In this document: positions 37,414-46,126 of the stretch, one piece after another
Position numbering within the stretch: position 1 is the stretch's first letter
How the letters are laid out: each line of letters opens with the position of its first letter
Source: Seongchinamella sediminis
Lineage (GTDB): Bacteria > Pseudomonadota > Gammaproteobacteria > Pseudomonadales > Halieaceae
Length of the DNA stretch: 64,000 nucleotides
NCBI RefSeq assembly: GCF_003457605.1
Contig: NZ_QRAN01000011.1
Coordinates: forward strand, 62,001 to 126,000
Direction of reading: 5' to 3'
Program-made: the position numbers and the translations under genes
The notes under the pieces: model-generated
The model's input: the letters and a program-made list of their open reading frames with translations, nothing else
Told to the model about the DNA's origin: nothing
The model's database searches: none

Positions 37414-38162
37414 GACGCCTGGCGCGATTCAGCGCTGCCCTGTTATTGAGCCTGCTGCTGGCCGCCTGCGCCAGCCAGCAAAAGCTCCCACCGCAGCAAA
37501 TCGCCGCCGCCATTGCGCCCGTCTCGCAGCCCACCACCATCGCCCTGCTGGGGGGCACCGGCATGGTCGGAGGCCACATATTGCAGCAGGCGCTGGCGCG
37601 CGGCTACCCGCTGCGCGTGCTGGCGCGTTCACCGGAGAAACTCGCCTACCTGGGTGAGCGGATTACCGTCGTTGCGGGAGACGCCAGGGATCCGGATGTC
37701 ATCGCCGACCTGCTGGACAGCGCCGAGGTGGTTATCAGCGCCATCGGGCCCGGCAAACAGGCCCCCGCTGACCTCACCACCGCGGTCAGCCGCAATATTG
37801 TGACCGCCATGCGGGCACAGGGCATCAATCGCTACCTGGTGGTCTCCGGTGCTGGCGTGGTAACGCCAGACGACCGCCGAGACTTCATCGGCTGGAGCAT
37901 CCGGCAACTGGCGCGGCTGCGTTACCCCACACTGCTGCGCGACCGGCAGCGGGAGTACGCCCTGCTCGCCGCAACAGACATCAACTGGACCATCGCCCGT
38001 TGCCCGCTGATTGAATCCGGCGCTGCCACTGCACCTGCAGGGGCCGCGCTGCGGACACCGGCAGGCTTTCGCTTGCAGGCCGGCGAACTGGCTGAATTCC
38101 TGCTGGACCAGCTGGCAGACCCCACCTGGTTCCAGCGCGCGCCGTTTGTCTACAGCGACTGA
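37410..38162 (+). CDS. lipoprotein with NAD(P)-binding Rossmann (NmrA/SDR-like) domain
   Basis: The 250-residue protein starts with a clear lipoprotein signal, RRLARFSAALLLSLLLAAC, with Cys20 in the lipobox. A short linker follows and then an atypical-SDR / NmrA-like fold: GGTGMVGG (48-55), LRVLARSPEKL, VVAGDARDP and NRYLVVSGAG. Alanine at +2 of the lipobox predicts outer-membrane sorting. NAD(P) folds are normally cytoplasmic, so the export signal is odd; the protein may bind another ligand or be anchored without full export. It is translationally coupled to tetR and overlaps the convergent VOC gene end by 13 bp. Confidence 0.82.
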   Translation: MRRLARFSAALLLSLLLAACASQQKLPPQQIAAAIAPVSQPTTIALLGGTGMVGGHILQQALARGYPLRVLARSPEKLAYLGERITVVAGDARDPDVIADLLDSAEVVISAIGPGKQAPADLTTAVSRNIVTAMRAQGINRYLVVSGAGVVTPDDRRDFIGWSIRQLARLRYPTLLRDRQREYALLAATDINWTIARCPLIESGAATAPAGAALRTPAGFRLQAGELAEFLLDQLADPTWFQRAPFVYSD

Positions 38163-38596
38163 CCCTGAGTGGCAAAGAGCCCGGCGTCGATATCGCGAAA
38201 GGCCTTGAATTCCAGGGCATTCCCCGAGGGATCGGCAAAAAACATCGTCCCCTGCTCGCCCGCCTGGCCCTTGAAACGGATATAGGGCTCGATAATAAAC
38301 TGGCTGACAACAGTCCTGGCCCGCTCGGCAAATTCCCGCCAGGGCTCGAACTCCATGATCACACCGCAGTGGGGCACGGGCACGCCATGCCCGTCCACCG
38401 CGTTGGCAATGGACGCCACCGAGCCCCGGGGACCCAGGCGCGGATCCAGATGGGTCACGAACTGGTGCCCGAACATATTGAAGTCAACCCACTGTTCACT
38501 GCTGCGGCCTTCGGCGAAGCCCAGCCCGGCGCCATAGAACGCCCGGGCCTCCTCGATGTCGCGCACCGCAACGGCGATGTGAAATGGCGTCAGCAC
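38150..38596 (-). CDS. VOC (glyoxalase/bleomycin-resistance) family protein
   Basis: A 148-residue vicinal-oxygen-chelate protein with two beta-alpha-beta-beta-beta modules: FHIAVAVRDIEEARAFYG at the start and FADPSGNALEFKAF at the end, where the Glu is the usual metal ligand. The His of the first strand is also present. Functions range from glyoxalase to dioxygenase and cannot be assigned. It starts 2 bp after the RND permease stop and is probably the last gene of that operon. Its 3' end overlaps the convergent lipoprotein gene by 13 bp. Confidence 0.88.
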   Translation of the reverse strand: MLTPFHIAVAVRDIEEARAFYGAGLGFAEGRSSEQWVDFNMFGHQFVTHLDPRLGPRGSVASIANAVDGHGVPVPHCGVIMEFEPWREFAERARTVVSQFIIEPYIRFKGQAGEQGTMFFADPSGNALEFKAFRDIDAGLFATQGQSL

Positions 38597-38598
38597 GG

Positions 38599-41500
38599 CT
38601 ACTCCTCCCTGACAAACAGGCGCTTGATGTCGTGACCGACAAAATACAGGACCGGCACCAGCACCAGGGTGACGACGGTGGCGAACAGGACACCAAAGGC
38701 CACTGAAATCGCCATGGGTTTGACAAACTGGGCCTGGATCGCGGTCTCCAGCTGAATCGGGGCCAGGCCGATAAAGGTGGTGACGGAGGTCAGTACCACC
38801 GGCCTGAAGCGCCTCACCGCGCCGTTGACTACCGCCTGCTGCCAGGTTTCGCTGGCTTTCTCCAGGCGATGATTGATGTGGTCGACCAGCACCAGGCTGT
38901 CATTGACCACGATGCCAGTCAAACCGATCATCCCGATCATCGACAGAATACTCACATCACTGCCCAGGAGGAAGTGTCCCAGCACCGCGCCGGTGAGACC
39001 AAAGGGTATCACCGCCATGATAATGAGCGGCTGGCCATAGCTGCGCAGGGGTACGGCGAGCGCCGCGTATATCATCACCAGGATCGCCACAAATCCCAGC
39101 CCCAGGGAACTGGTGGACTCCGCCTGCTGTTCGGCCTGGCCGCCCAGCCGATGGCTGACCGCCGGGTAGCGGGCGAGAATCGGCGGCAGCACCTCACGCA
39201 CGATCTGGCCGTTCACCTCACCCGGCTCCAGACGGGACTTGTCGAGGTCGGACAACACGTTCACCACCCGCTGGCGGTTGAAGCGGTTGATGACGCTCAC
39301 CCCGGAGCGCTCCCGGGCGCTGCCCACCACATCGAAGGGCACCTTGCCCCTGCCCGGTACATCGATCCACAGGGAATGCAGGGCATCCAGCGACTGGCGC
39401 TGCTCTGCCGGGAGACGCACATAAACCCGCACCTCATGTCGACCGCGCTGTACCCGCTGCACCTCGGCACCGAAGAAGGCCTGGCGCACCTGCCGCGCCA
39501 GTTCGACCTGGCCCAGGCCAAGGGCCTCACCCTCCGCCGTCACCTGGATATCGAGCTCGGGGCCACCGGCATCAAAAGTGTCGCGAATGTCGGAGAGGCC
39601 ATCAAAGCGGGTGAGCGCCAGCTTCAACTCCTGGGCCGCGCCCCGCAACTGCTGCAGATTGCTGCCGGACAGCTCCACGTCCACCGGCGACCCGCCGGGG
39701 CCGGCGTTGGCATCGACAATCAGCGACTGGATGCCGCTGAGTTCGCCCAGGGCCTCGCGCAGCCAGCCGGCCATCTTCACGGAGGATATCGTGCGCTGTT
39801 CGCTGGGCAGCAGGTCCAGCCACAACTCGGATTCGGTGTCGCTGGTGGACAGGGTCAGCATTTCCCGGATCACTCCCTGCTCGCTGCCGGTTTCCTCACG
39901 ATAGCGCTCGTCCATGGCCCGGGCCGCCTGCTCGATCCGCAGCGCGTAATCATGGGTTTTTTGCCAGGCCGTTCCGTTGGGCATCTTCAGCTCAACCTGT
40001 ATCGAGTCCGAAGGCACCGAAGGGAAGAAAACGAAACGGACGATACCGGCCGGGACCAGCGCCAGGCACAGCATCAGCCCGCCGAGGAAGATGGCCAGGC
40101 TGAGGTAGCGATATTCAACCGCCCGGGCCAGCAGGGGCTTGTATACTTCCTCGCTGAAGCGCAGCAGGCCTCCGGAACAGCGCTGCTGGAGGCTACTCAG
40201 GAAGCCCAGCGGCGTTCTGCGGGGCGGGCTGTGATCGATCCGGATATGGCGCAGGTGGGCCGGCAGGATCAACTTGGTTTCAATCAGCGAAAACAGCAGG
40301 CTGAGCACCACGACCGGGACAATCACCGACACCAGCCGGCCTATCCCCTCGGTCAGCAAGGCCGCGGGGGCGAAGGCAATCATCGTCGTCAATGCGCCGA
40401 AGATTGTCGCCACGGCCACCCTGCGCACGCCGCGGACGATGCTGTCTACTCCCTTGTGCTCGTCTTCCAGCTGGGCATAGGCGCTCTCGGCGGTGACAAT
40501 ACCGTCGTCCACCAGCATACCCAGGACCAGGATGAAGCCGAATACGGAAAAGATATTGATCGTGACCCCGAGGTTGAAAAGATCCAGCACCAGCAGGGCC
40601 CCGAGAAAGGAAAAGGGGACGCCAAGAATCACCCAGAACGCCAGCGAGGTGTTGAGGAACAGGGCCAGGAAAATCATCACCAGCACCGCCCCCTGGGCGG
40701 CGCTCTTGAGCATAAGGTTGATCCTCCCCTTGAGGATGACACTGCGGTCAGCCCAGGCAGTGATTTCCACCCCCGGCGGCAGCTCCGCCCGCTTGCGCTC
40801 GACGTAGGCCTTGAGCTGGTCGGTCATGGCCAGCACGTCCTGCTCCCCTACCCGGTCCACCACCAGGGTGACCGCTGGCTTGCCGTTAAGCCGGGCCAGT
40901 ACCGGCTGGTCCTCGAATCCGTCGCGCACGGTAGCAACGTCCCGCAGCCGCAGTGAGGTGCCGTCACTGCGATTGACCAGGCTCAGCTCGGCAAATTCCG
41001 CAGCGGTGTAAGCCTGGCCCACCGACCGCAGGGTGATGGAACCATCACTGGTGCGCAGCTTACCGCCAGGCAGGTCCCGGGAGCGCAGCTGGATGGCGCT
41101 GACCACGTCGTCAAAACTGAGCCCGTAACGCTGCAGGGCGGTATCGGAGACTTCTATCGAAATCTCGTAGTCGCGCACCCCGCGGGTGGATACCTGGGTA
41201 ATCCCGGGAATCATCAGCAGCTCGTCGCGCAGGGTGTCGGCCAGTTCTTTCAGCTGGAACTCGTTGAGATCGCCGTAGGCACTGACGTTCATGGTCCGGG
41301 TGCGGAACAACAACTCATCGACAATCGGCTCTTCCGCATTGGCCGGAAACGAGGATATCCCGTCTACCCGGGTCTTGATTTGCACCAGGGCGCGAGACAT
41401 GGGTGTGCCGGCCTCCATCTGCACCGTCACCGTACCCGAGCCTTCGGTTGAAATGGATGAAATTTCCTTCACCCCCACCAGGTCCAGCAACTCTTCCTCA

Positions 41501-41712
41501 ATGATACGGACAATGCCGGCTTCTACCTCTTCCGGCGAACTGCCCGGATAGGGCACGGTAATCGTCACCCGCTCGGTGGGGAAGGTGGGAAAAACTTCCT
41601 TGGTGAGGTCGGTGATCGCCGCCAGTCCGCCAATCATGACCACGATCATCAACAGATTCGCTGCGACCGGGTTGTTGGCCATCCATGCAATTGCGCCTTT
41701 TTCCTGCCCCAT
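38599..41712 (-). CDS. RND efflux transporter permease
   Basis: The 1037-residue protein fits the AcrB/MdtB-type inner-membrane proton antiporter: twelve membrane spans and two large periplasmic loops. The first span is followed by the porter-domain start FPTFPTERVTITVPYPG, and the proton-relay Asp pair D404-D405 lies in LGMLVDDGIVTAE of span 4. It pairs with the adaptor encoded 1 bp upstream. No outer-membrane TolC-type gene is in the window, so it probably uses a shared one. The substrate is unknown. Confidence 0.93.
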   Translation of the reverse strand: MGQEKGAIAWMANNPVAANLLMIVVMIGGLAAITDLTKEVFPTFPTERVTITVPYPGSSPEEVEAGIVRIIEEELLDLVGVKEISSISTEGSGTVTVQMEAGTPMSRALVQIKTRVDGISSFPANAEEPIVDELLFRTRTMNVSAYGDLNEFQLKELADTLRDELLMIPGITQVSTRGVRDYEISIEVSDTALQRYGLSFDDVVSAIQLRSRDLPGGKLRTSDGSITLRSVGQAYTAAEFAELSLVNRSDGTSLRLRDVATVRDGFEDQPVLARLNGKPAVTLVVDRVGEQDVLAMTDQLKAYVERKRAELPPGVEITAWADRSVILKGRINLMLKSAAQGAVLVMIFLALFLNTSLAFWVILGVPFSFLGALLVLDLFNLGVTINIFSVFGFILVLGMLVDDGIVTAESAYAQLEDEHKGVDSIVRGVRRVAVATIFGALTTMIAFAPAALLTEGIGRLVSVIVPVVVLSLLFSLIETKLILPAHLRHIRIDHSPPRRTPLGFLSSLQQRCSGGLLRFSEEVYKPLLARAVEYRYLSLAIFLGGLMLCLALVPAGIVRFVFFPSVPSDSIQVELKMPNGTAWQKTHDYALRIEQAARAMDERYREETGSEQGVIREMLTLSTSDTESELWLDLLPSEQRTISSVKMAGWLREALGELSGIQSLIVDANAGPGGSPVDVELSGSNLQQLRGAAQELKLALTRFDGLSDIRDTFDAGGPELDIQVTAEGEALGLGQVELARQVRQAFFGAEVQRVQRGRHEVRVYVRLPAEQRQSLDALHSLWIDVPGRGKVPFDVVGSARERSGVSVINRFNRQRVVNVLSDLDKSRLEPGEVNGQIVREVLPPILARYPAVSHRLGGQAEQQAESTSSLGLGFVAILVMIYAALAVPLRSYGQPLIIMAVIPFGLTGAVLGHFLLGSDVSILSMIGMIGLTGIVVNDSLVLVDHINHRLEKASETWQQAVVNGAVRRFRPVVLTSVTTFIGLAPIQLETAIQAQFVKPMAISVAFGVLFATVVTLVLVPVLYFVGHDIKRLFVREE

Positions 41713-41713
41713 A

Positions 41714-42790
41714 TCAGTCGAGCGCCCTGACCGACATACCCTCGACCATCAGGTCCAGCCGGGTGAGCACCAGTTGCTCACCGGGCCGCAGGCCGGAGAC
41801 AATCACGCTGTCACCCTCACGGCGTAGCAGCGACACCGCGCGCCGTTGCAGCCGGCCATCTTCCAGTACATAAACGAAAGCGGACTGATGCAGGGCGGAG
41901 CGCGGCATTTTCACCGCATTCTGCACCGGCTTGCCGGCGAAGCTGGCTTCAACAAACAGGCCCATGGCGAGAACATGACTGTGCAGGGACGGGTTATAGG
42001 GCTCATCAACCTGGGCCACCAGAAAGAACACCCGGGTCTCCTCGTCGACCCGCCGCTCCAACCGGGCGAGACGGGCCTGCCAACTGTGTTGTACATTGCC
42101 AAAGGTGGCAGACAGGGTGAGCTGGGGCCAGCTGCCGTCATCGCGCTGGCCGTAGTCGACGAAGGGCACATCCGCTGCCAGCAGCGGCAGGCGAACCTCC
42201 GCCATATCGGTACTGAGCAACTTCATCAGCGAGCTGCCCGCGGTAATGTACTGGCCGATGTCCACCCGCTTGATATCCACCACCGCGTTGAACGGCGCCC
42301 TGATTCCGGTATTGGCCAGGTCGACCTGTGCCTGTCGCAGCCGGTCACGGGCGGCGGCAACCCCCGCCTCCGCTTCCGCTATTGCCGCTTTCTTGACCAG
42401 CGCCCTGACCTCGGCGAGAGCCAGCTCGGCACTGGCCAGGGAGGCCTCGGCGGCGGAGACCGCCACTTCGTAATCAATGGGATCGATGCGCAGCAGCAAC
42501 TGGCCTTTGCTGACCTCCTCGCCCTGCAGGAAGCCCGGATCTACCCAGACCACGCGGCCGGAAACCTCGCTGACCAGCTCTATACTGCGCCGGGGCGTCA
42601 CCAGGCCGCGGGATTCGATGCTGACTGCGACAGCGCCGGGCTGCACGGTCACCACCTCCACCAGCGGTGCCACCTCGTTACTTTGCCGCCGGGGCAGCTC
42701 CGGCCGGGAGGAGATCATCGCCACCGACAGGGCGGCGGCTATCGCCAGCACCAAAAGCGGCAGCACTACAGTTTTCAACAACCGGGACAT
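41714..42790 (-). CDS. RND efflux periplasmic adaptor subunit (HlyD/MFP family)
   Basis: The 358-residue protein has an N-terminal membrane anchor (LLKTVVLPLLVLAIAAALSV), lipoyl-like halves around a helical hairpin (VVWVDPGFLQGEEVSKGQLL, then the alanine-rich coiled coil ~120-165, and APFNAVVDIKRVDIGQYI), and a C-terminal beta barrel. It bridges the RND pump to an outer-membrane channel. The ATG at 42790 with AGGTG upstream is chosen; the frame is open to 42967 but that part is not family-like. The permease gene starts 1 bp after its stop. Confidence 0.92.
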   Translation of the reverse strand: MSRLLKTVVLPLLVLAIAAALSVAMISSRPELPRRQSNEVAPLVEVVTVQPGAVAVSIESRGLVTPRRSIELVSEVSGRVVWVDPGFLQGEEVSKGQLLLRIDPIDYEVAVSAAEASLASAELALAEVRALVKKAAIAEAEAGVAAARDRLRQAQVDLANTGIRAPFNAVVDIKRVDIGQYITAGSSLMKLLSTDMAEVRLPLLAADVPFVDYGQRDDGSWPQLTLSATFGNVQHSWQARLARLERRVDEETRVFFLVAQVDEPYNPSLHSHVLAMGLFVEASFAGKPVQNAVKMPRSALHQSAFVYVLEDGRLQRRAVSLLRREGDSVIVSGLRPGEQLVLTRLDLMVEGMSVRALD

Positions 42791-42881
42791 AAGCACCTGT
42801 GCAGGTTCAAACAACTTGGGGATGACTATGTTACGCAAGAACGGCCCGCTTGGGTGACAGCGGGGCGCACATTCCTCCGTT

Positions 42882-43553
42882 TTAGAGCAACTGGCCCAGC
42901 GATAGTTCCTTGCCTGCGGCTCGATGCGTGGCCATCGCCAGCAATAGTTCGGCGGTGGCCAGGGCATCCACCAGGGCGTTGTGCCCGTGGAAATGCGGCA
43001 GGTTATAGCGCTCCCTGCAGGCCTGCAAACGCAGGACGCCGGGCTTGAGGGACTGGCCCCGGCGCCGCAACAGCGTCTCTTCCTGCAGCAGCGTATCGAC
43101 CACCGGCATCAGTATGGGGGCGTGAAAATAGCGGCGGCAGATCTTGTTGAGAAAGGCCAGGTCCAGCGCCGCGTTGTGAAACACCAGTACCTTGCCCGCG
43201 GCGACCTCGAGAAAATGGGACAGCACCTGTTCCCGCTCGTGGGCGTCAACCAGGTCATGGTCACGCAGGTTGTGGATGGTGGCGCTCTGGCCCACCGAAC
43301 TCTCCGCCCGGATCAGGTGATGTTCAGCGCTGGCCAGGGAGATGGCACCCCGCTCGACAACGACCCAGCCGACGCTGAGTAATTCACCGACGCTTACGTC
43401 CAGTGACGACATTTCCCCGTCCACCACCAGGAAAGACACTTCCCGCCAGTCGCTCGAAGTGGACGGCAAGGGCGCCTGCCAGCAGGCCCGCAGCGCTGTG
43501 CCGGACACCCGCTTGCGGTAGGGAAGCCGGCGCAGCTGCAGCCGCCACATCAT
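42882..43553 (-). CDS. 3'-5' exonuclease, DnaQ/epsilon-like (DEDDh)
   Basis: The 223-residue protein has ExoI VVDGEMSSLD (D-x-E), ExoII VFHNAALDLAFLN and ExoIII HNALVDALAT, the DEDDh acidic set with His. The N-terminal ~30 residues are basic and precede the fold. Stand-alone epsilon-like exonucleases trim single-stranded DNA or RNA; the role here is unknown. It overlaps the DUF294 gene by 4 bp (ATGA). This pairing beside an acetate-type symporter is seen in many proteobacteria. Confidence 0.9.
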   Translation of the reverse strand: MMWRLQLRRLPYRKRVSGTALRACWQAPLPSTSSDWREVSFLVVDGEMSSLDVSVGELLSVGWVVVERGAISLASAEHHLIRAESSVGQSATIHNLRDHDLVDAHEREQVLSHFLEVAAGKVLVFHNAALDLAFLNKICRRYFHAPILMPVVDTLLQEETLLRRRGQSLKPGVLRLQACRERYNLPHFHGHNALVDALATAELLLAMATHRAAGKELSLGQLL

Positions 43554-45454
43554 CCCATTCCCGCCCGGTAGGTCTGGCGGATTGATGCTTGTGCTTCGTC
43601 AATGATGGTAAAGGCATCGCGCAATTGCTCCTTGGCCATTTTCGGCAGATCCCTGGGGTTGAGGAAGTTGGACACTGTCTCGCCTTTGACGATTTGTTCG
43701 CACTGGTGCTTGATGCGCAACTGCTGGATAAAATGCAGGGCATCGGCGAGGTTGCGGCTGCCAGCGATTGTCAGGTGCCGGTCGGCCGCCAGCGCCTTCA
43801 GGCGCTCGTCGGTGTTCACCGCGCTTATTTTGTGGGCCAGGGCGTGCAGGCGAACAATTTCGGTTACCGGCAGTACGCCCCGCTTCTTCAGGTCCAGCTC
43901 AGAGCGATGTTCACCGTCCCGGTCGACCACAAAACGGCGAAAAATGCCCAGCGGCGGCTTGCTGTCCAGGGCATTGGCTGCCAGCGCGGCAAGGAAAATG
44001 GAATTGCGCGAGGCCTGCTCCAGCATGGTGTGCTGCAGCGCCTTGGCGAGTTTGCAGTCGCCGTAAATACAGCGGATATCAAAGAAGATACTGACCCGCA
44101 TCACCGCGTCCGGGGTCGGCGCACGAGCCCACTTGCGCACGGTTTCCTGCCAGGTCGCCAGCGGCTGGCGCCATTCCGCGGTTTTCGCCATGATGCCGCC
44201 GGGGCAGTACACATACCCCACCTCATCGAGACCATCACAGACAAAGTCGGCGAGCTGCGCAAACCAGGGCAGTTGCTCTGCAGTCACCGCGTCAGCGATA
44301 ACCAGCCCGTTGTCCTGATCCGCACCAAGGAGCTGCTCGGCGCGCGCCTGGGAACCAAAACCTGTCCAGCACCAGGGCACCGGGGCCGGCCCCAGTCGCT
44401 CTTCAGCCAGCTGAATCAGGCGCACCGTAATAGCGTCGGAGATGGCGGTCAGCACCTGGCTGACCTGCTGTGCGCGCATGCCGGCATTCACCCACTGCAC
44501 CATCAGGTTGGCCATGCCCGACACCAGTTCCTTGATGCTCTGCACATCATGTTGGCGGGAAATATGCTGGACCAGGTAAACCGGGTCGTCCTGCTTGGCG
44601 AGAATCAGGTCAGAGGTAGTGACAATGCCACAGGTCGCGCCGTTGATTTTGACCGGCAGGTGATGAAAGCGCCGCTGGGTCATCAGCAGGGTAGTGGCAA
44701 AGATGGTTTCCGAGCCCTCCACCCACTCGATATCCGGGGTCATGATCTCGCTCACCGGGGTCGCGGAGGGCAGGCCGGTGGCAACAAAACGAACCCGTAA
44801 ATCCCGGTCGGTCACAATGCCCAGCAGCTGCTCGTTCTCTACGACAAAGGCGGAGGACACCCGGCGCCCCGCCATCGCCTGGGCCACCGACTGCACACTG
44901 TCAGCGGGCTGCACCGTCAGCAGATCGGTGCTCATGACCGTGCGCACCTCCTGCATCATGATATTGGGTTCAGGCTGGTAGCGCGCGGCACGACGCAGGC
45001 GACGATTGCGCTGGCCGGAAAAATAGCGGTCGAAATGCCGGTCCTGGTCCCGCAGGGAGCGGTACACCTCGTCGGGAATGAAATAGATCAACGCGTCTTC
45101 GATGACGGTGGCGATCACCTCGCCCCGCTCGGCATTCAGTCCGGCGATGTGGAAGTTTTCGCCCTCGCCGAGGCGGTCGAGCAATTTATTGTCACTGTCC
45201 CTGAGTTCCACCGCACCGCTGCGCAGGATGCGCAAACCGCTGGCTTCCGTATTGGCATCGAAGCTCTCTCCTTTGCAATGGTACTGAACCAGGACTTTGG
45301 CGATCACCGGGTGCAAGACTTCCGGCGCCAGTTCATTGAATGGCAGCGTCTGGCCGATGAATTCGGCAATGGTAACCAGTTCGGGGGTATCCAGCCCGGG
45401 ATATTGCCCGCGGTGGCCGTCAGCGCCGGTCGCTGGGGACATGTCGGAATTCAT
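43550..45454 (-). CDS. cNMP-binding / CBS-pair / DUF294 nucleotidyltransferase-like protein
   Basis: The ~634-residue protein has a cyclic-nucleotide-binding-like domain (about 40-145), two CBS repeats (about 165-285; MSTDLLTVQPADSVQSVAQ and VSEIMTPDIEWVEGS), a DUF294 nucleotidyltransferase domain (about 335-470; GSQARAEQLLGADQDNGLV retains the GS...D-x-D type motif) and a DUF294_C domain. It resembles GlnD-like uridylyltransferase folds and may modify or sense a partner. Starts at TTG 45463 (overlapping the upstream stop as TTGA), ATG 45454 and ATG 45442 are all possible. Its place next to symporter genes suggests control of carboxylate uptake; this is inferred. Confidence 0.9.
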   Translation of the reverse strand: MNSDMSPATGADGHRGQYPGLDTPELVTIAEFIGQTLPFNELAPEVLHPVIAKVLVQYHCKGESFDANTEASGLRILRSGAVELRDSDNKLLDRLGEGENFHIAGLNAERGEVIATVIEDALIYFIPDEVYRSLRDQDRHFDRYFSGQRNRRLRRAARYQPEPNIMMQEVRTVMSTDLLTVQPADSVQSVAQAMAGRRVSSAFVVENEQLLGIVTDRDLRVRFVATGLPSATPVSEIMTPDIEWVEGSETIFATTLLMTQRRFHHLPVKINGATCGIVTTSDLILAKQDDPVYLVQHISRQHDVQSIKELVSGMANLMVQWVNAGMRAQQVSQVLTAISDAITVRLIQLAEERLGPAPVPWCWTGFGSQARAEQLLGADQDNGLVIADAVTAEQLPWFAQLADFVCDGLDEVGYVYCPGGIMAKTAEWRQPLATWQETVRKWARAPTPDAVMRVSIFFDIRCIYGDCKLAKALQHTMLEQASRNSIFLAALAANALDSKPPLGIFRRFVVDRDGEHRSELDLKKRGVLPVTEIVRLHALAHKISAVNTDERLKALAADRHLTIAGSRNLADALHFIQQLRIKHQCEQIVKGETVSNFLNPRDLPKMAKEQLRDAFTIIDEAQASIRQTYRAGMG

Positions 45455-45459
45455 CTGTC

Positions 45460-45927
45460 TCAATCATCTCCGGGCTGTAAAAAAGCCGTGGACGCGTCGG
45501 CGAAGTAGCTGCTGCCCCCCGCCCGGGCCACCAGACGGATACGATCTGCCGGCGCCGGCACCTCCGCCAGCACAATGCGCCAGGCCAGCCCCTGGCCATC
45601 ACTGGCCCGCATGGCCGCGGGCGTGGCATCAGCCCCGCCTTCCACAACCGCCAGCACCGCACCCTCCAGCGGGTGGGAGGAACTCAACAGGAACTCAGGG
45701 CCGGTCACGCCCTGCTGCAGGGTCAGGCGCAGCCTGAAGTCCTCGTTCTCGAGGTCACAGGCGCCACTGCGGTAGCGGCAGTTACTCTGCTCCACCAGCG
45801 GGTAGGACTGCCCCGGTTTGGCGGCTTGCGGTTGCTCACCCAGGAACTGGCCAACGGCGAACCAGGCCAGTACGGACAGAATGGGCGCCACAATCATGGC
45901 GATAATCACGTGTTTGTTCTTGAACAT
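45460..45927 (-). CDS. small single-span membrane protein, unknown function
   Basis: I do not recognise a named domain. The 155-residue protein has a membrane anchor near the N-terminus (VIIAMIVAPILSVLAWFAVGQFLG, split by Pro-Ile) and a ~125-residue periplasmic part that includes the Cys pair CRYRSGAC, which could form a disulfide. It lies between the symporter transcript's terminator and the DUF294 gene, and its TGA overlaps a possible TTG start of that gene, so the three downstream genes form one operon. Confidence 0.72.
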   Translation of the reverse strand: MFKNKHVIIAMIVAPILSVLAWFAVGQFLGEQPQAAKPGQSYPLVEQSNCRYRSGACDLENEDFRLRLTLQQGVTGPEFLLSSSHPLEGAVLAVVEGGADATPAAMRASDGQGLAWRIVLAEVPAPADRIRLVARAGGSSYFADASTAFLQPGDD

Positions 45928-46076
45928 ATGCCTGGGTTACTCCCGGGTCTGCCATGGCAGCGCTGCCACCCCTGTAGCGAAACGGTTGTCGGCCGGCGTC
46001 TCCGGCCGTCTGACTGTTGCACAATCTGCACGCAGCGAAAAGACCGCAAAATACAGATTGGGCAAAAGTCACAACG

Positions 46077-46107
46077 AAAAAGGAGGCGCCGCATGACGGC
46101 ACCTCCT
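46077..46107 (-). terminator. Rho-independent terminator after the symporter gene
   Basis: Read on the minus strand, an 11-bp stem (one G-U pair; 46107-46097 with 46091-46081) with a 5-nt loop ends in a T run (46081-46077). It lies 20 bp after the symporter stop, so it separates the symporter operon from the DUF294 operon. Confidence 0.85.
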
Positions 46108-46126
46108 GCATAACAAGCTGGATGGT

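Noticed and set aside
38869-40956. 695-residue open frame on the plus strand
   Set aside because: It is antisense to the well-supported RND permease, has Gln/His-rich composition typical of the complement of GC-rich coding DNA, and shows no family motif.
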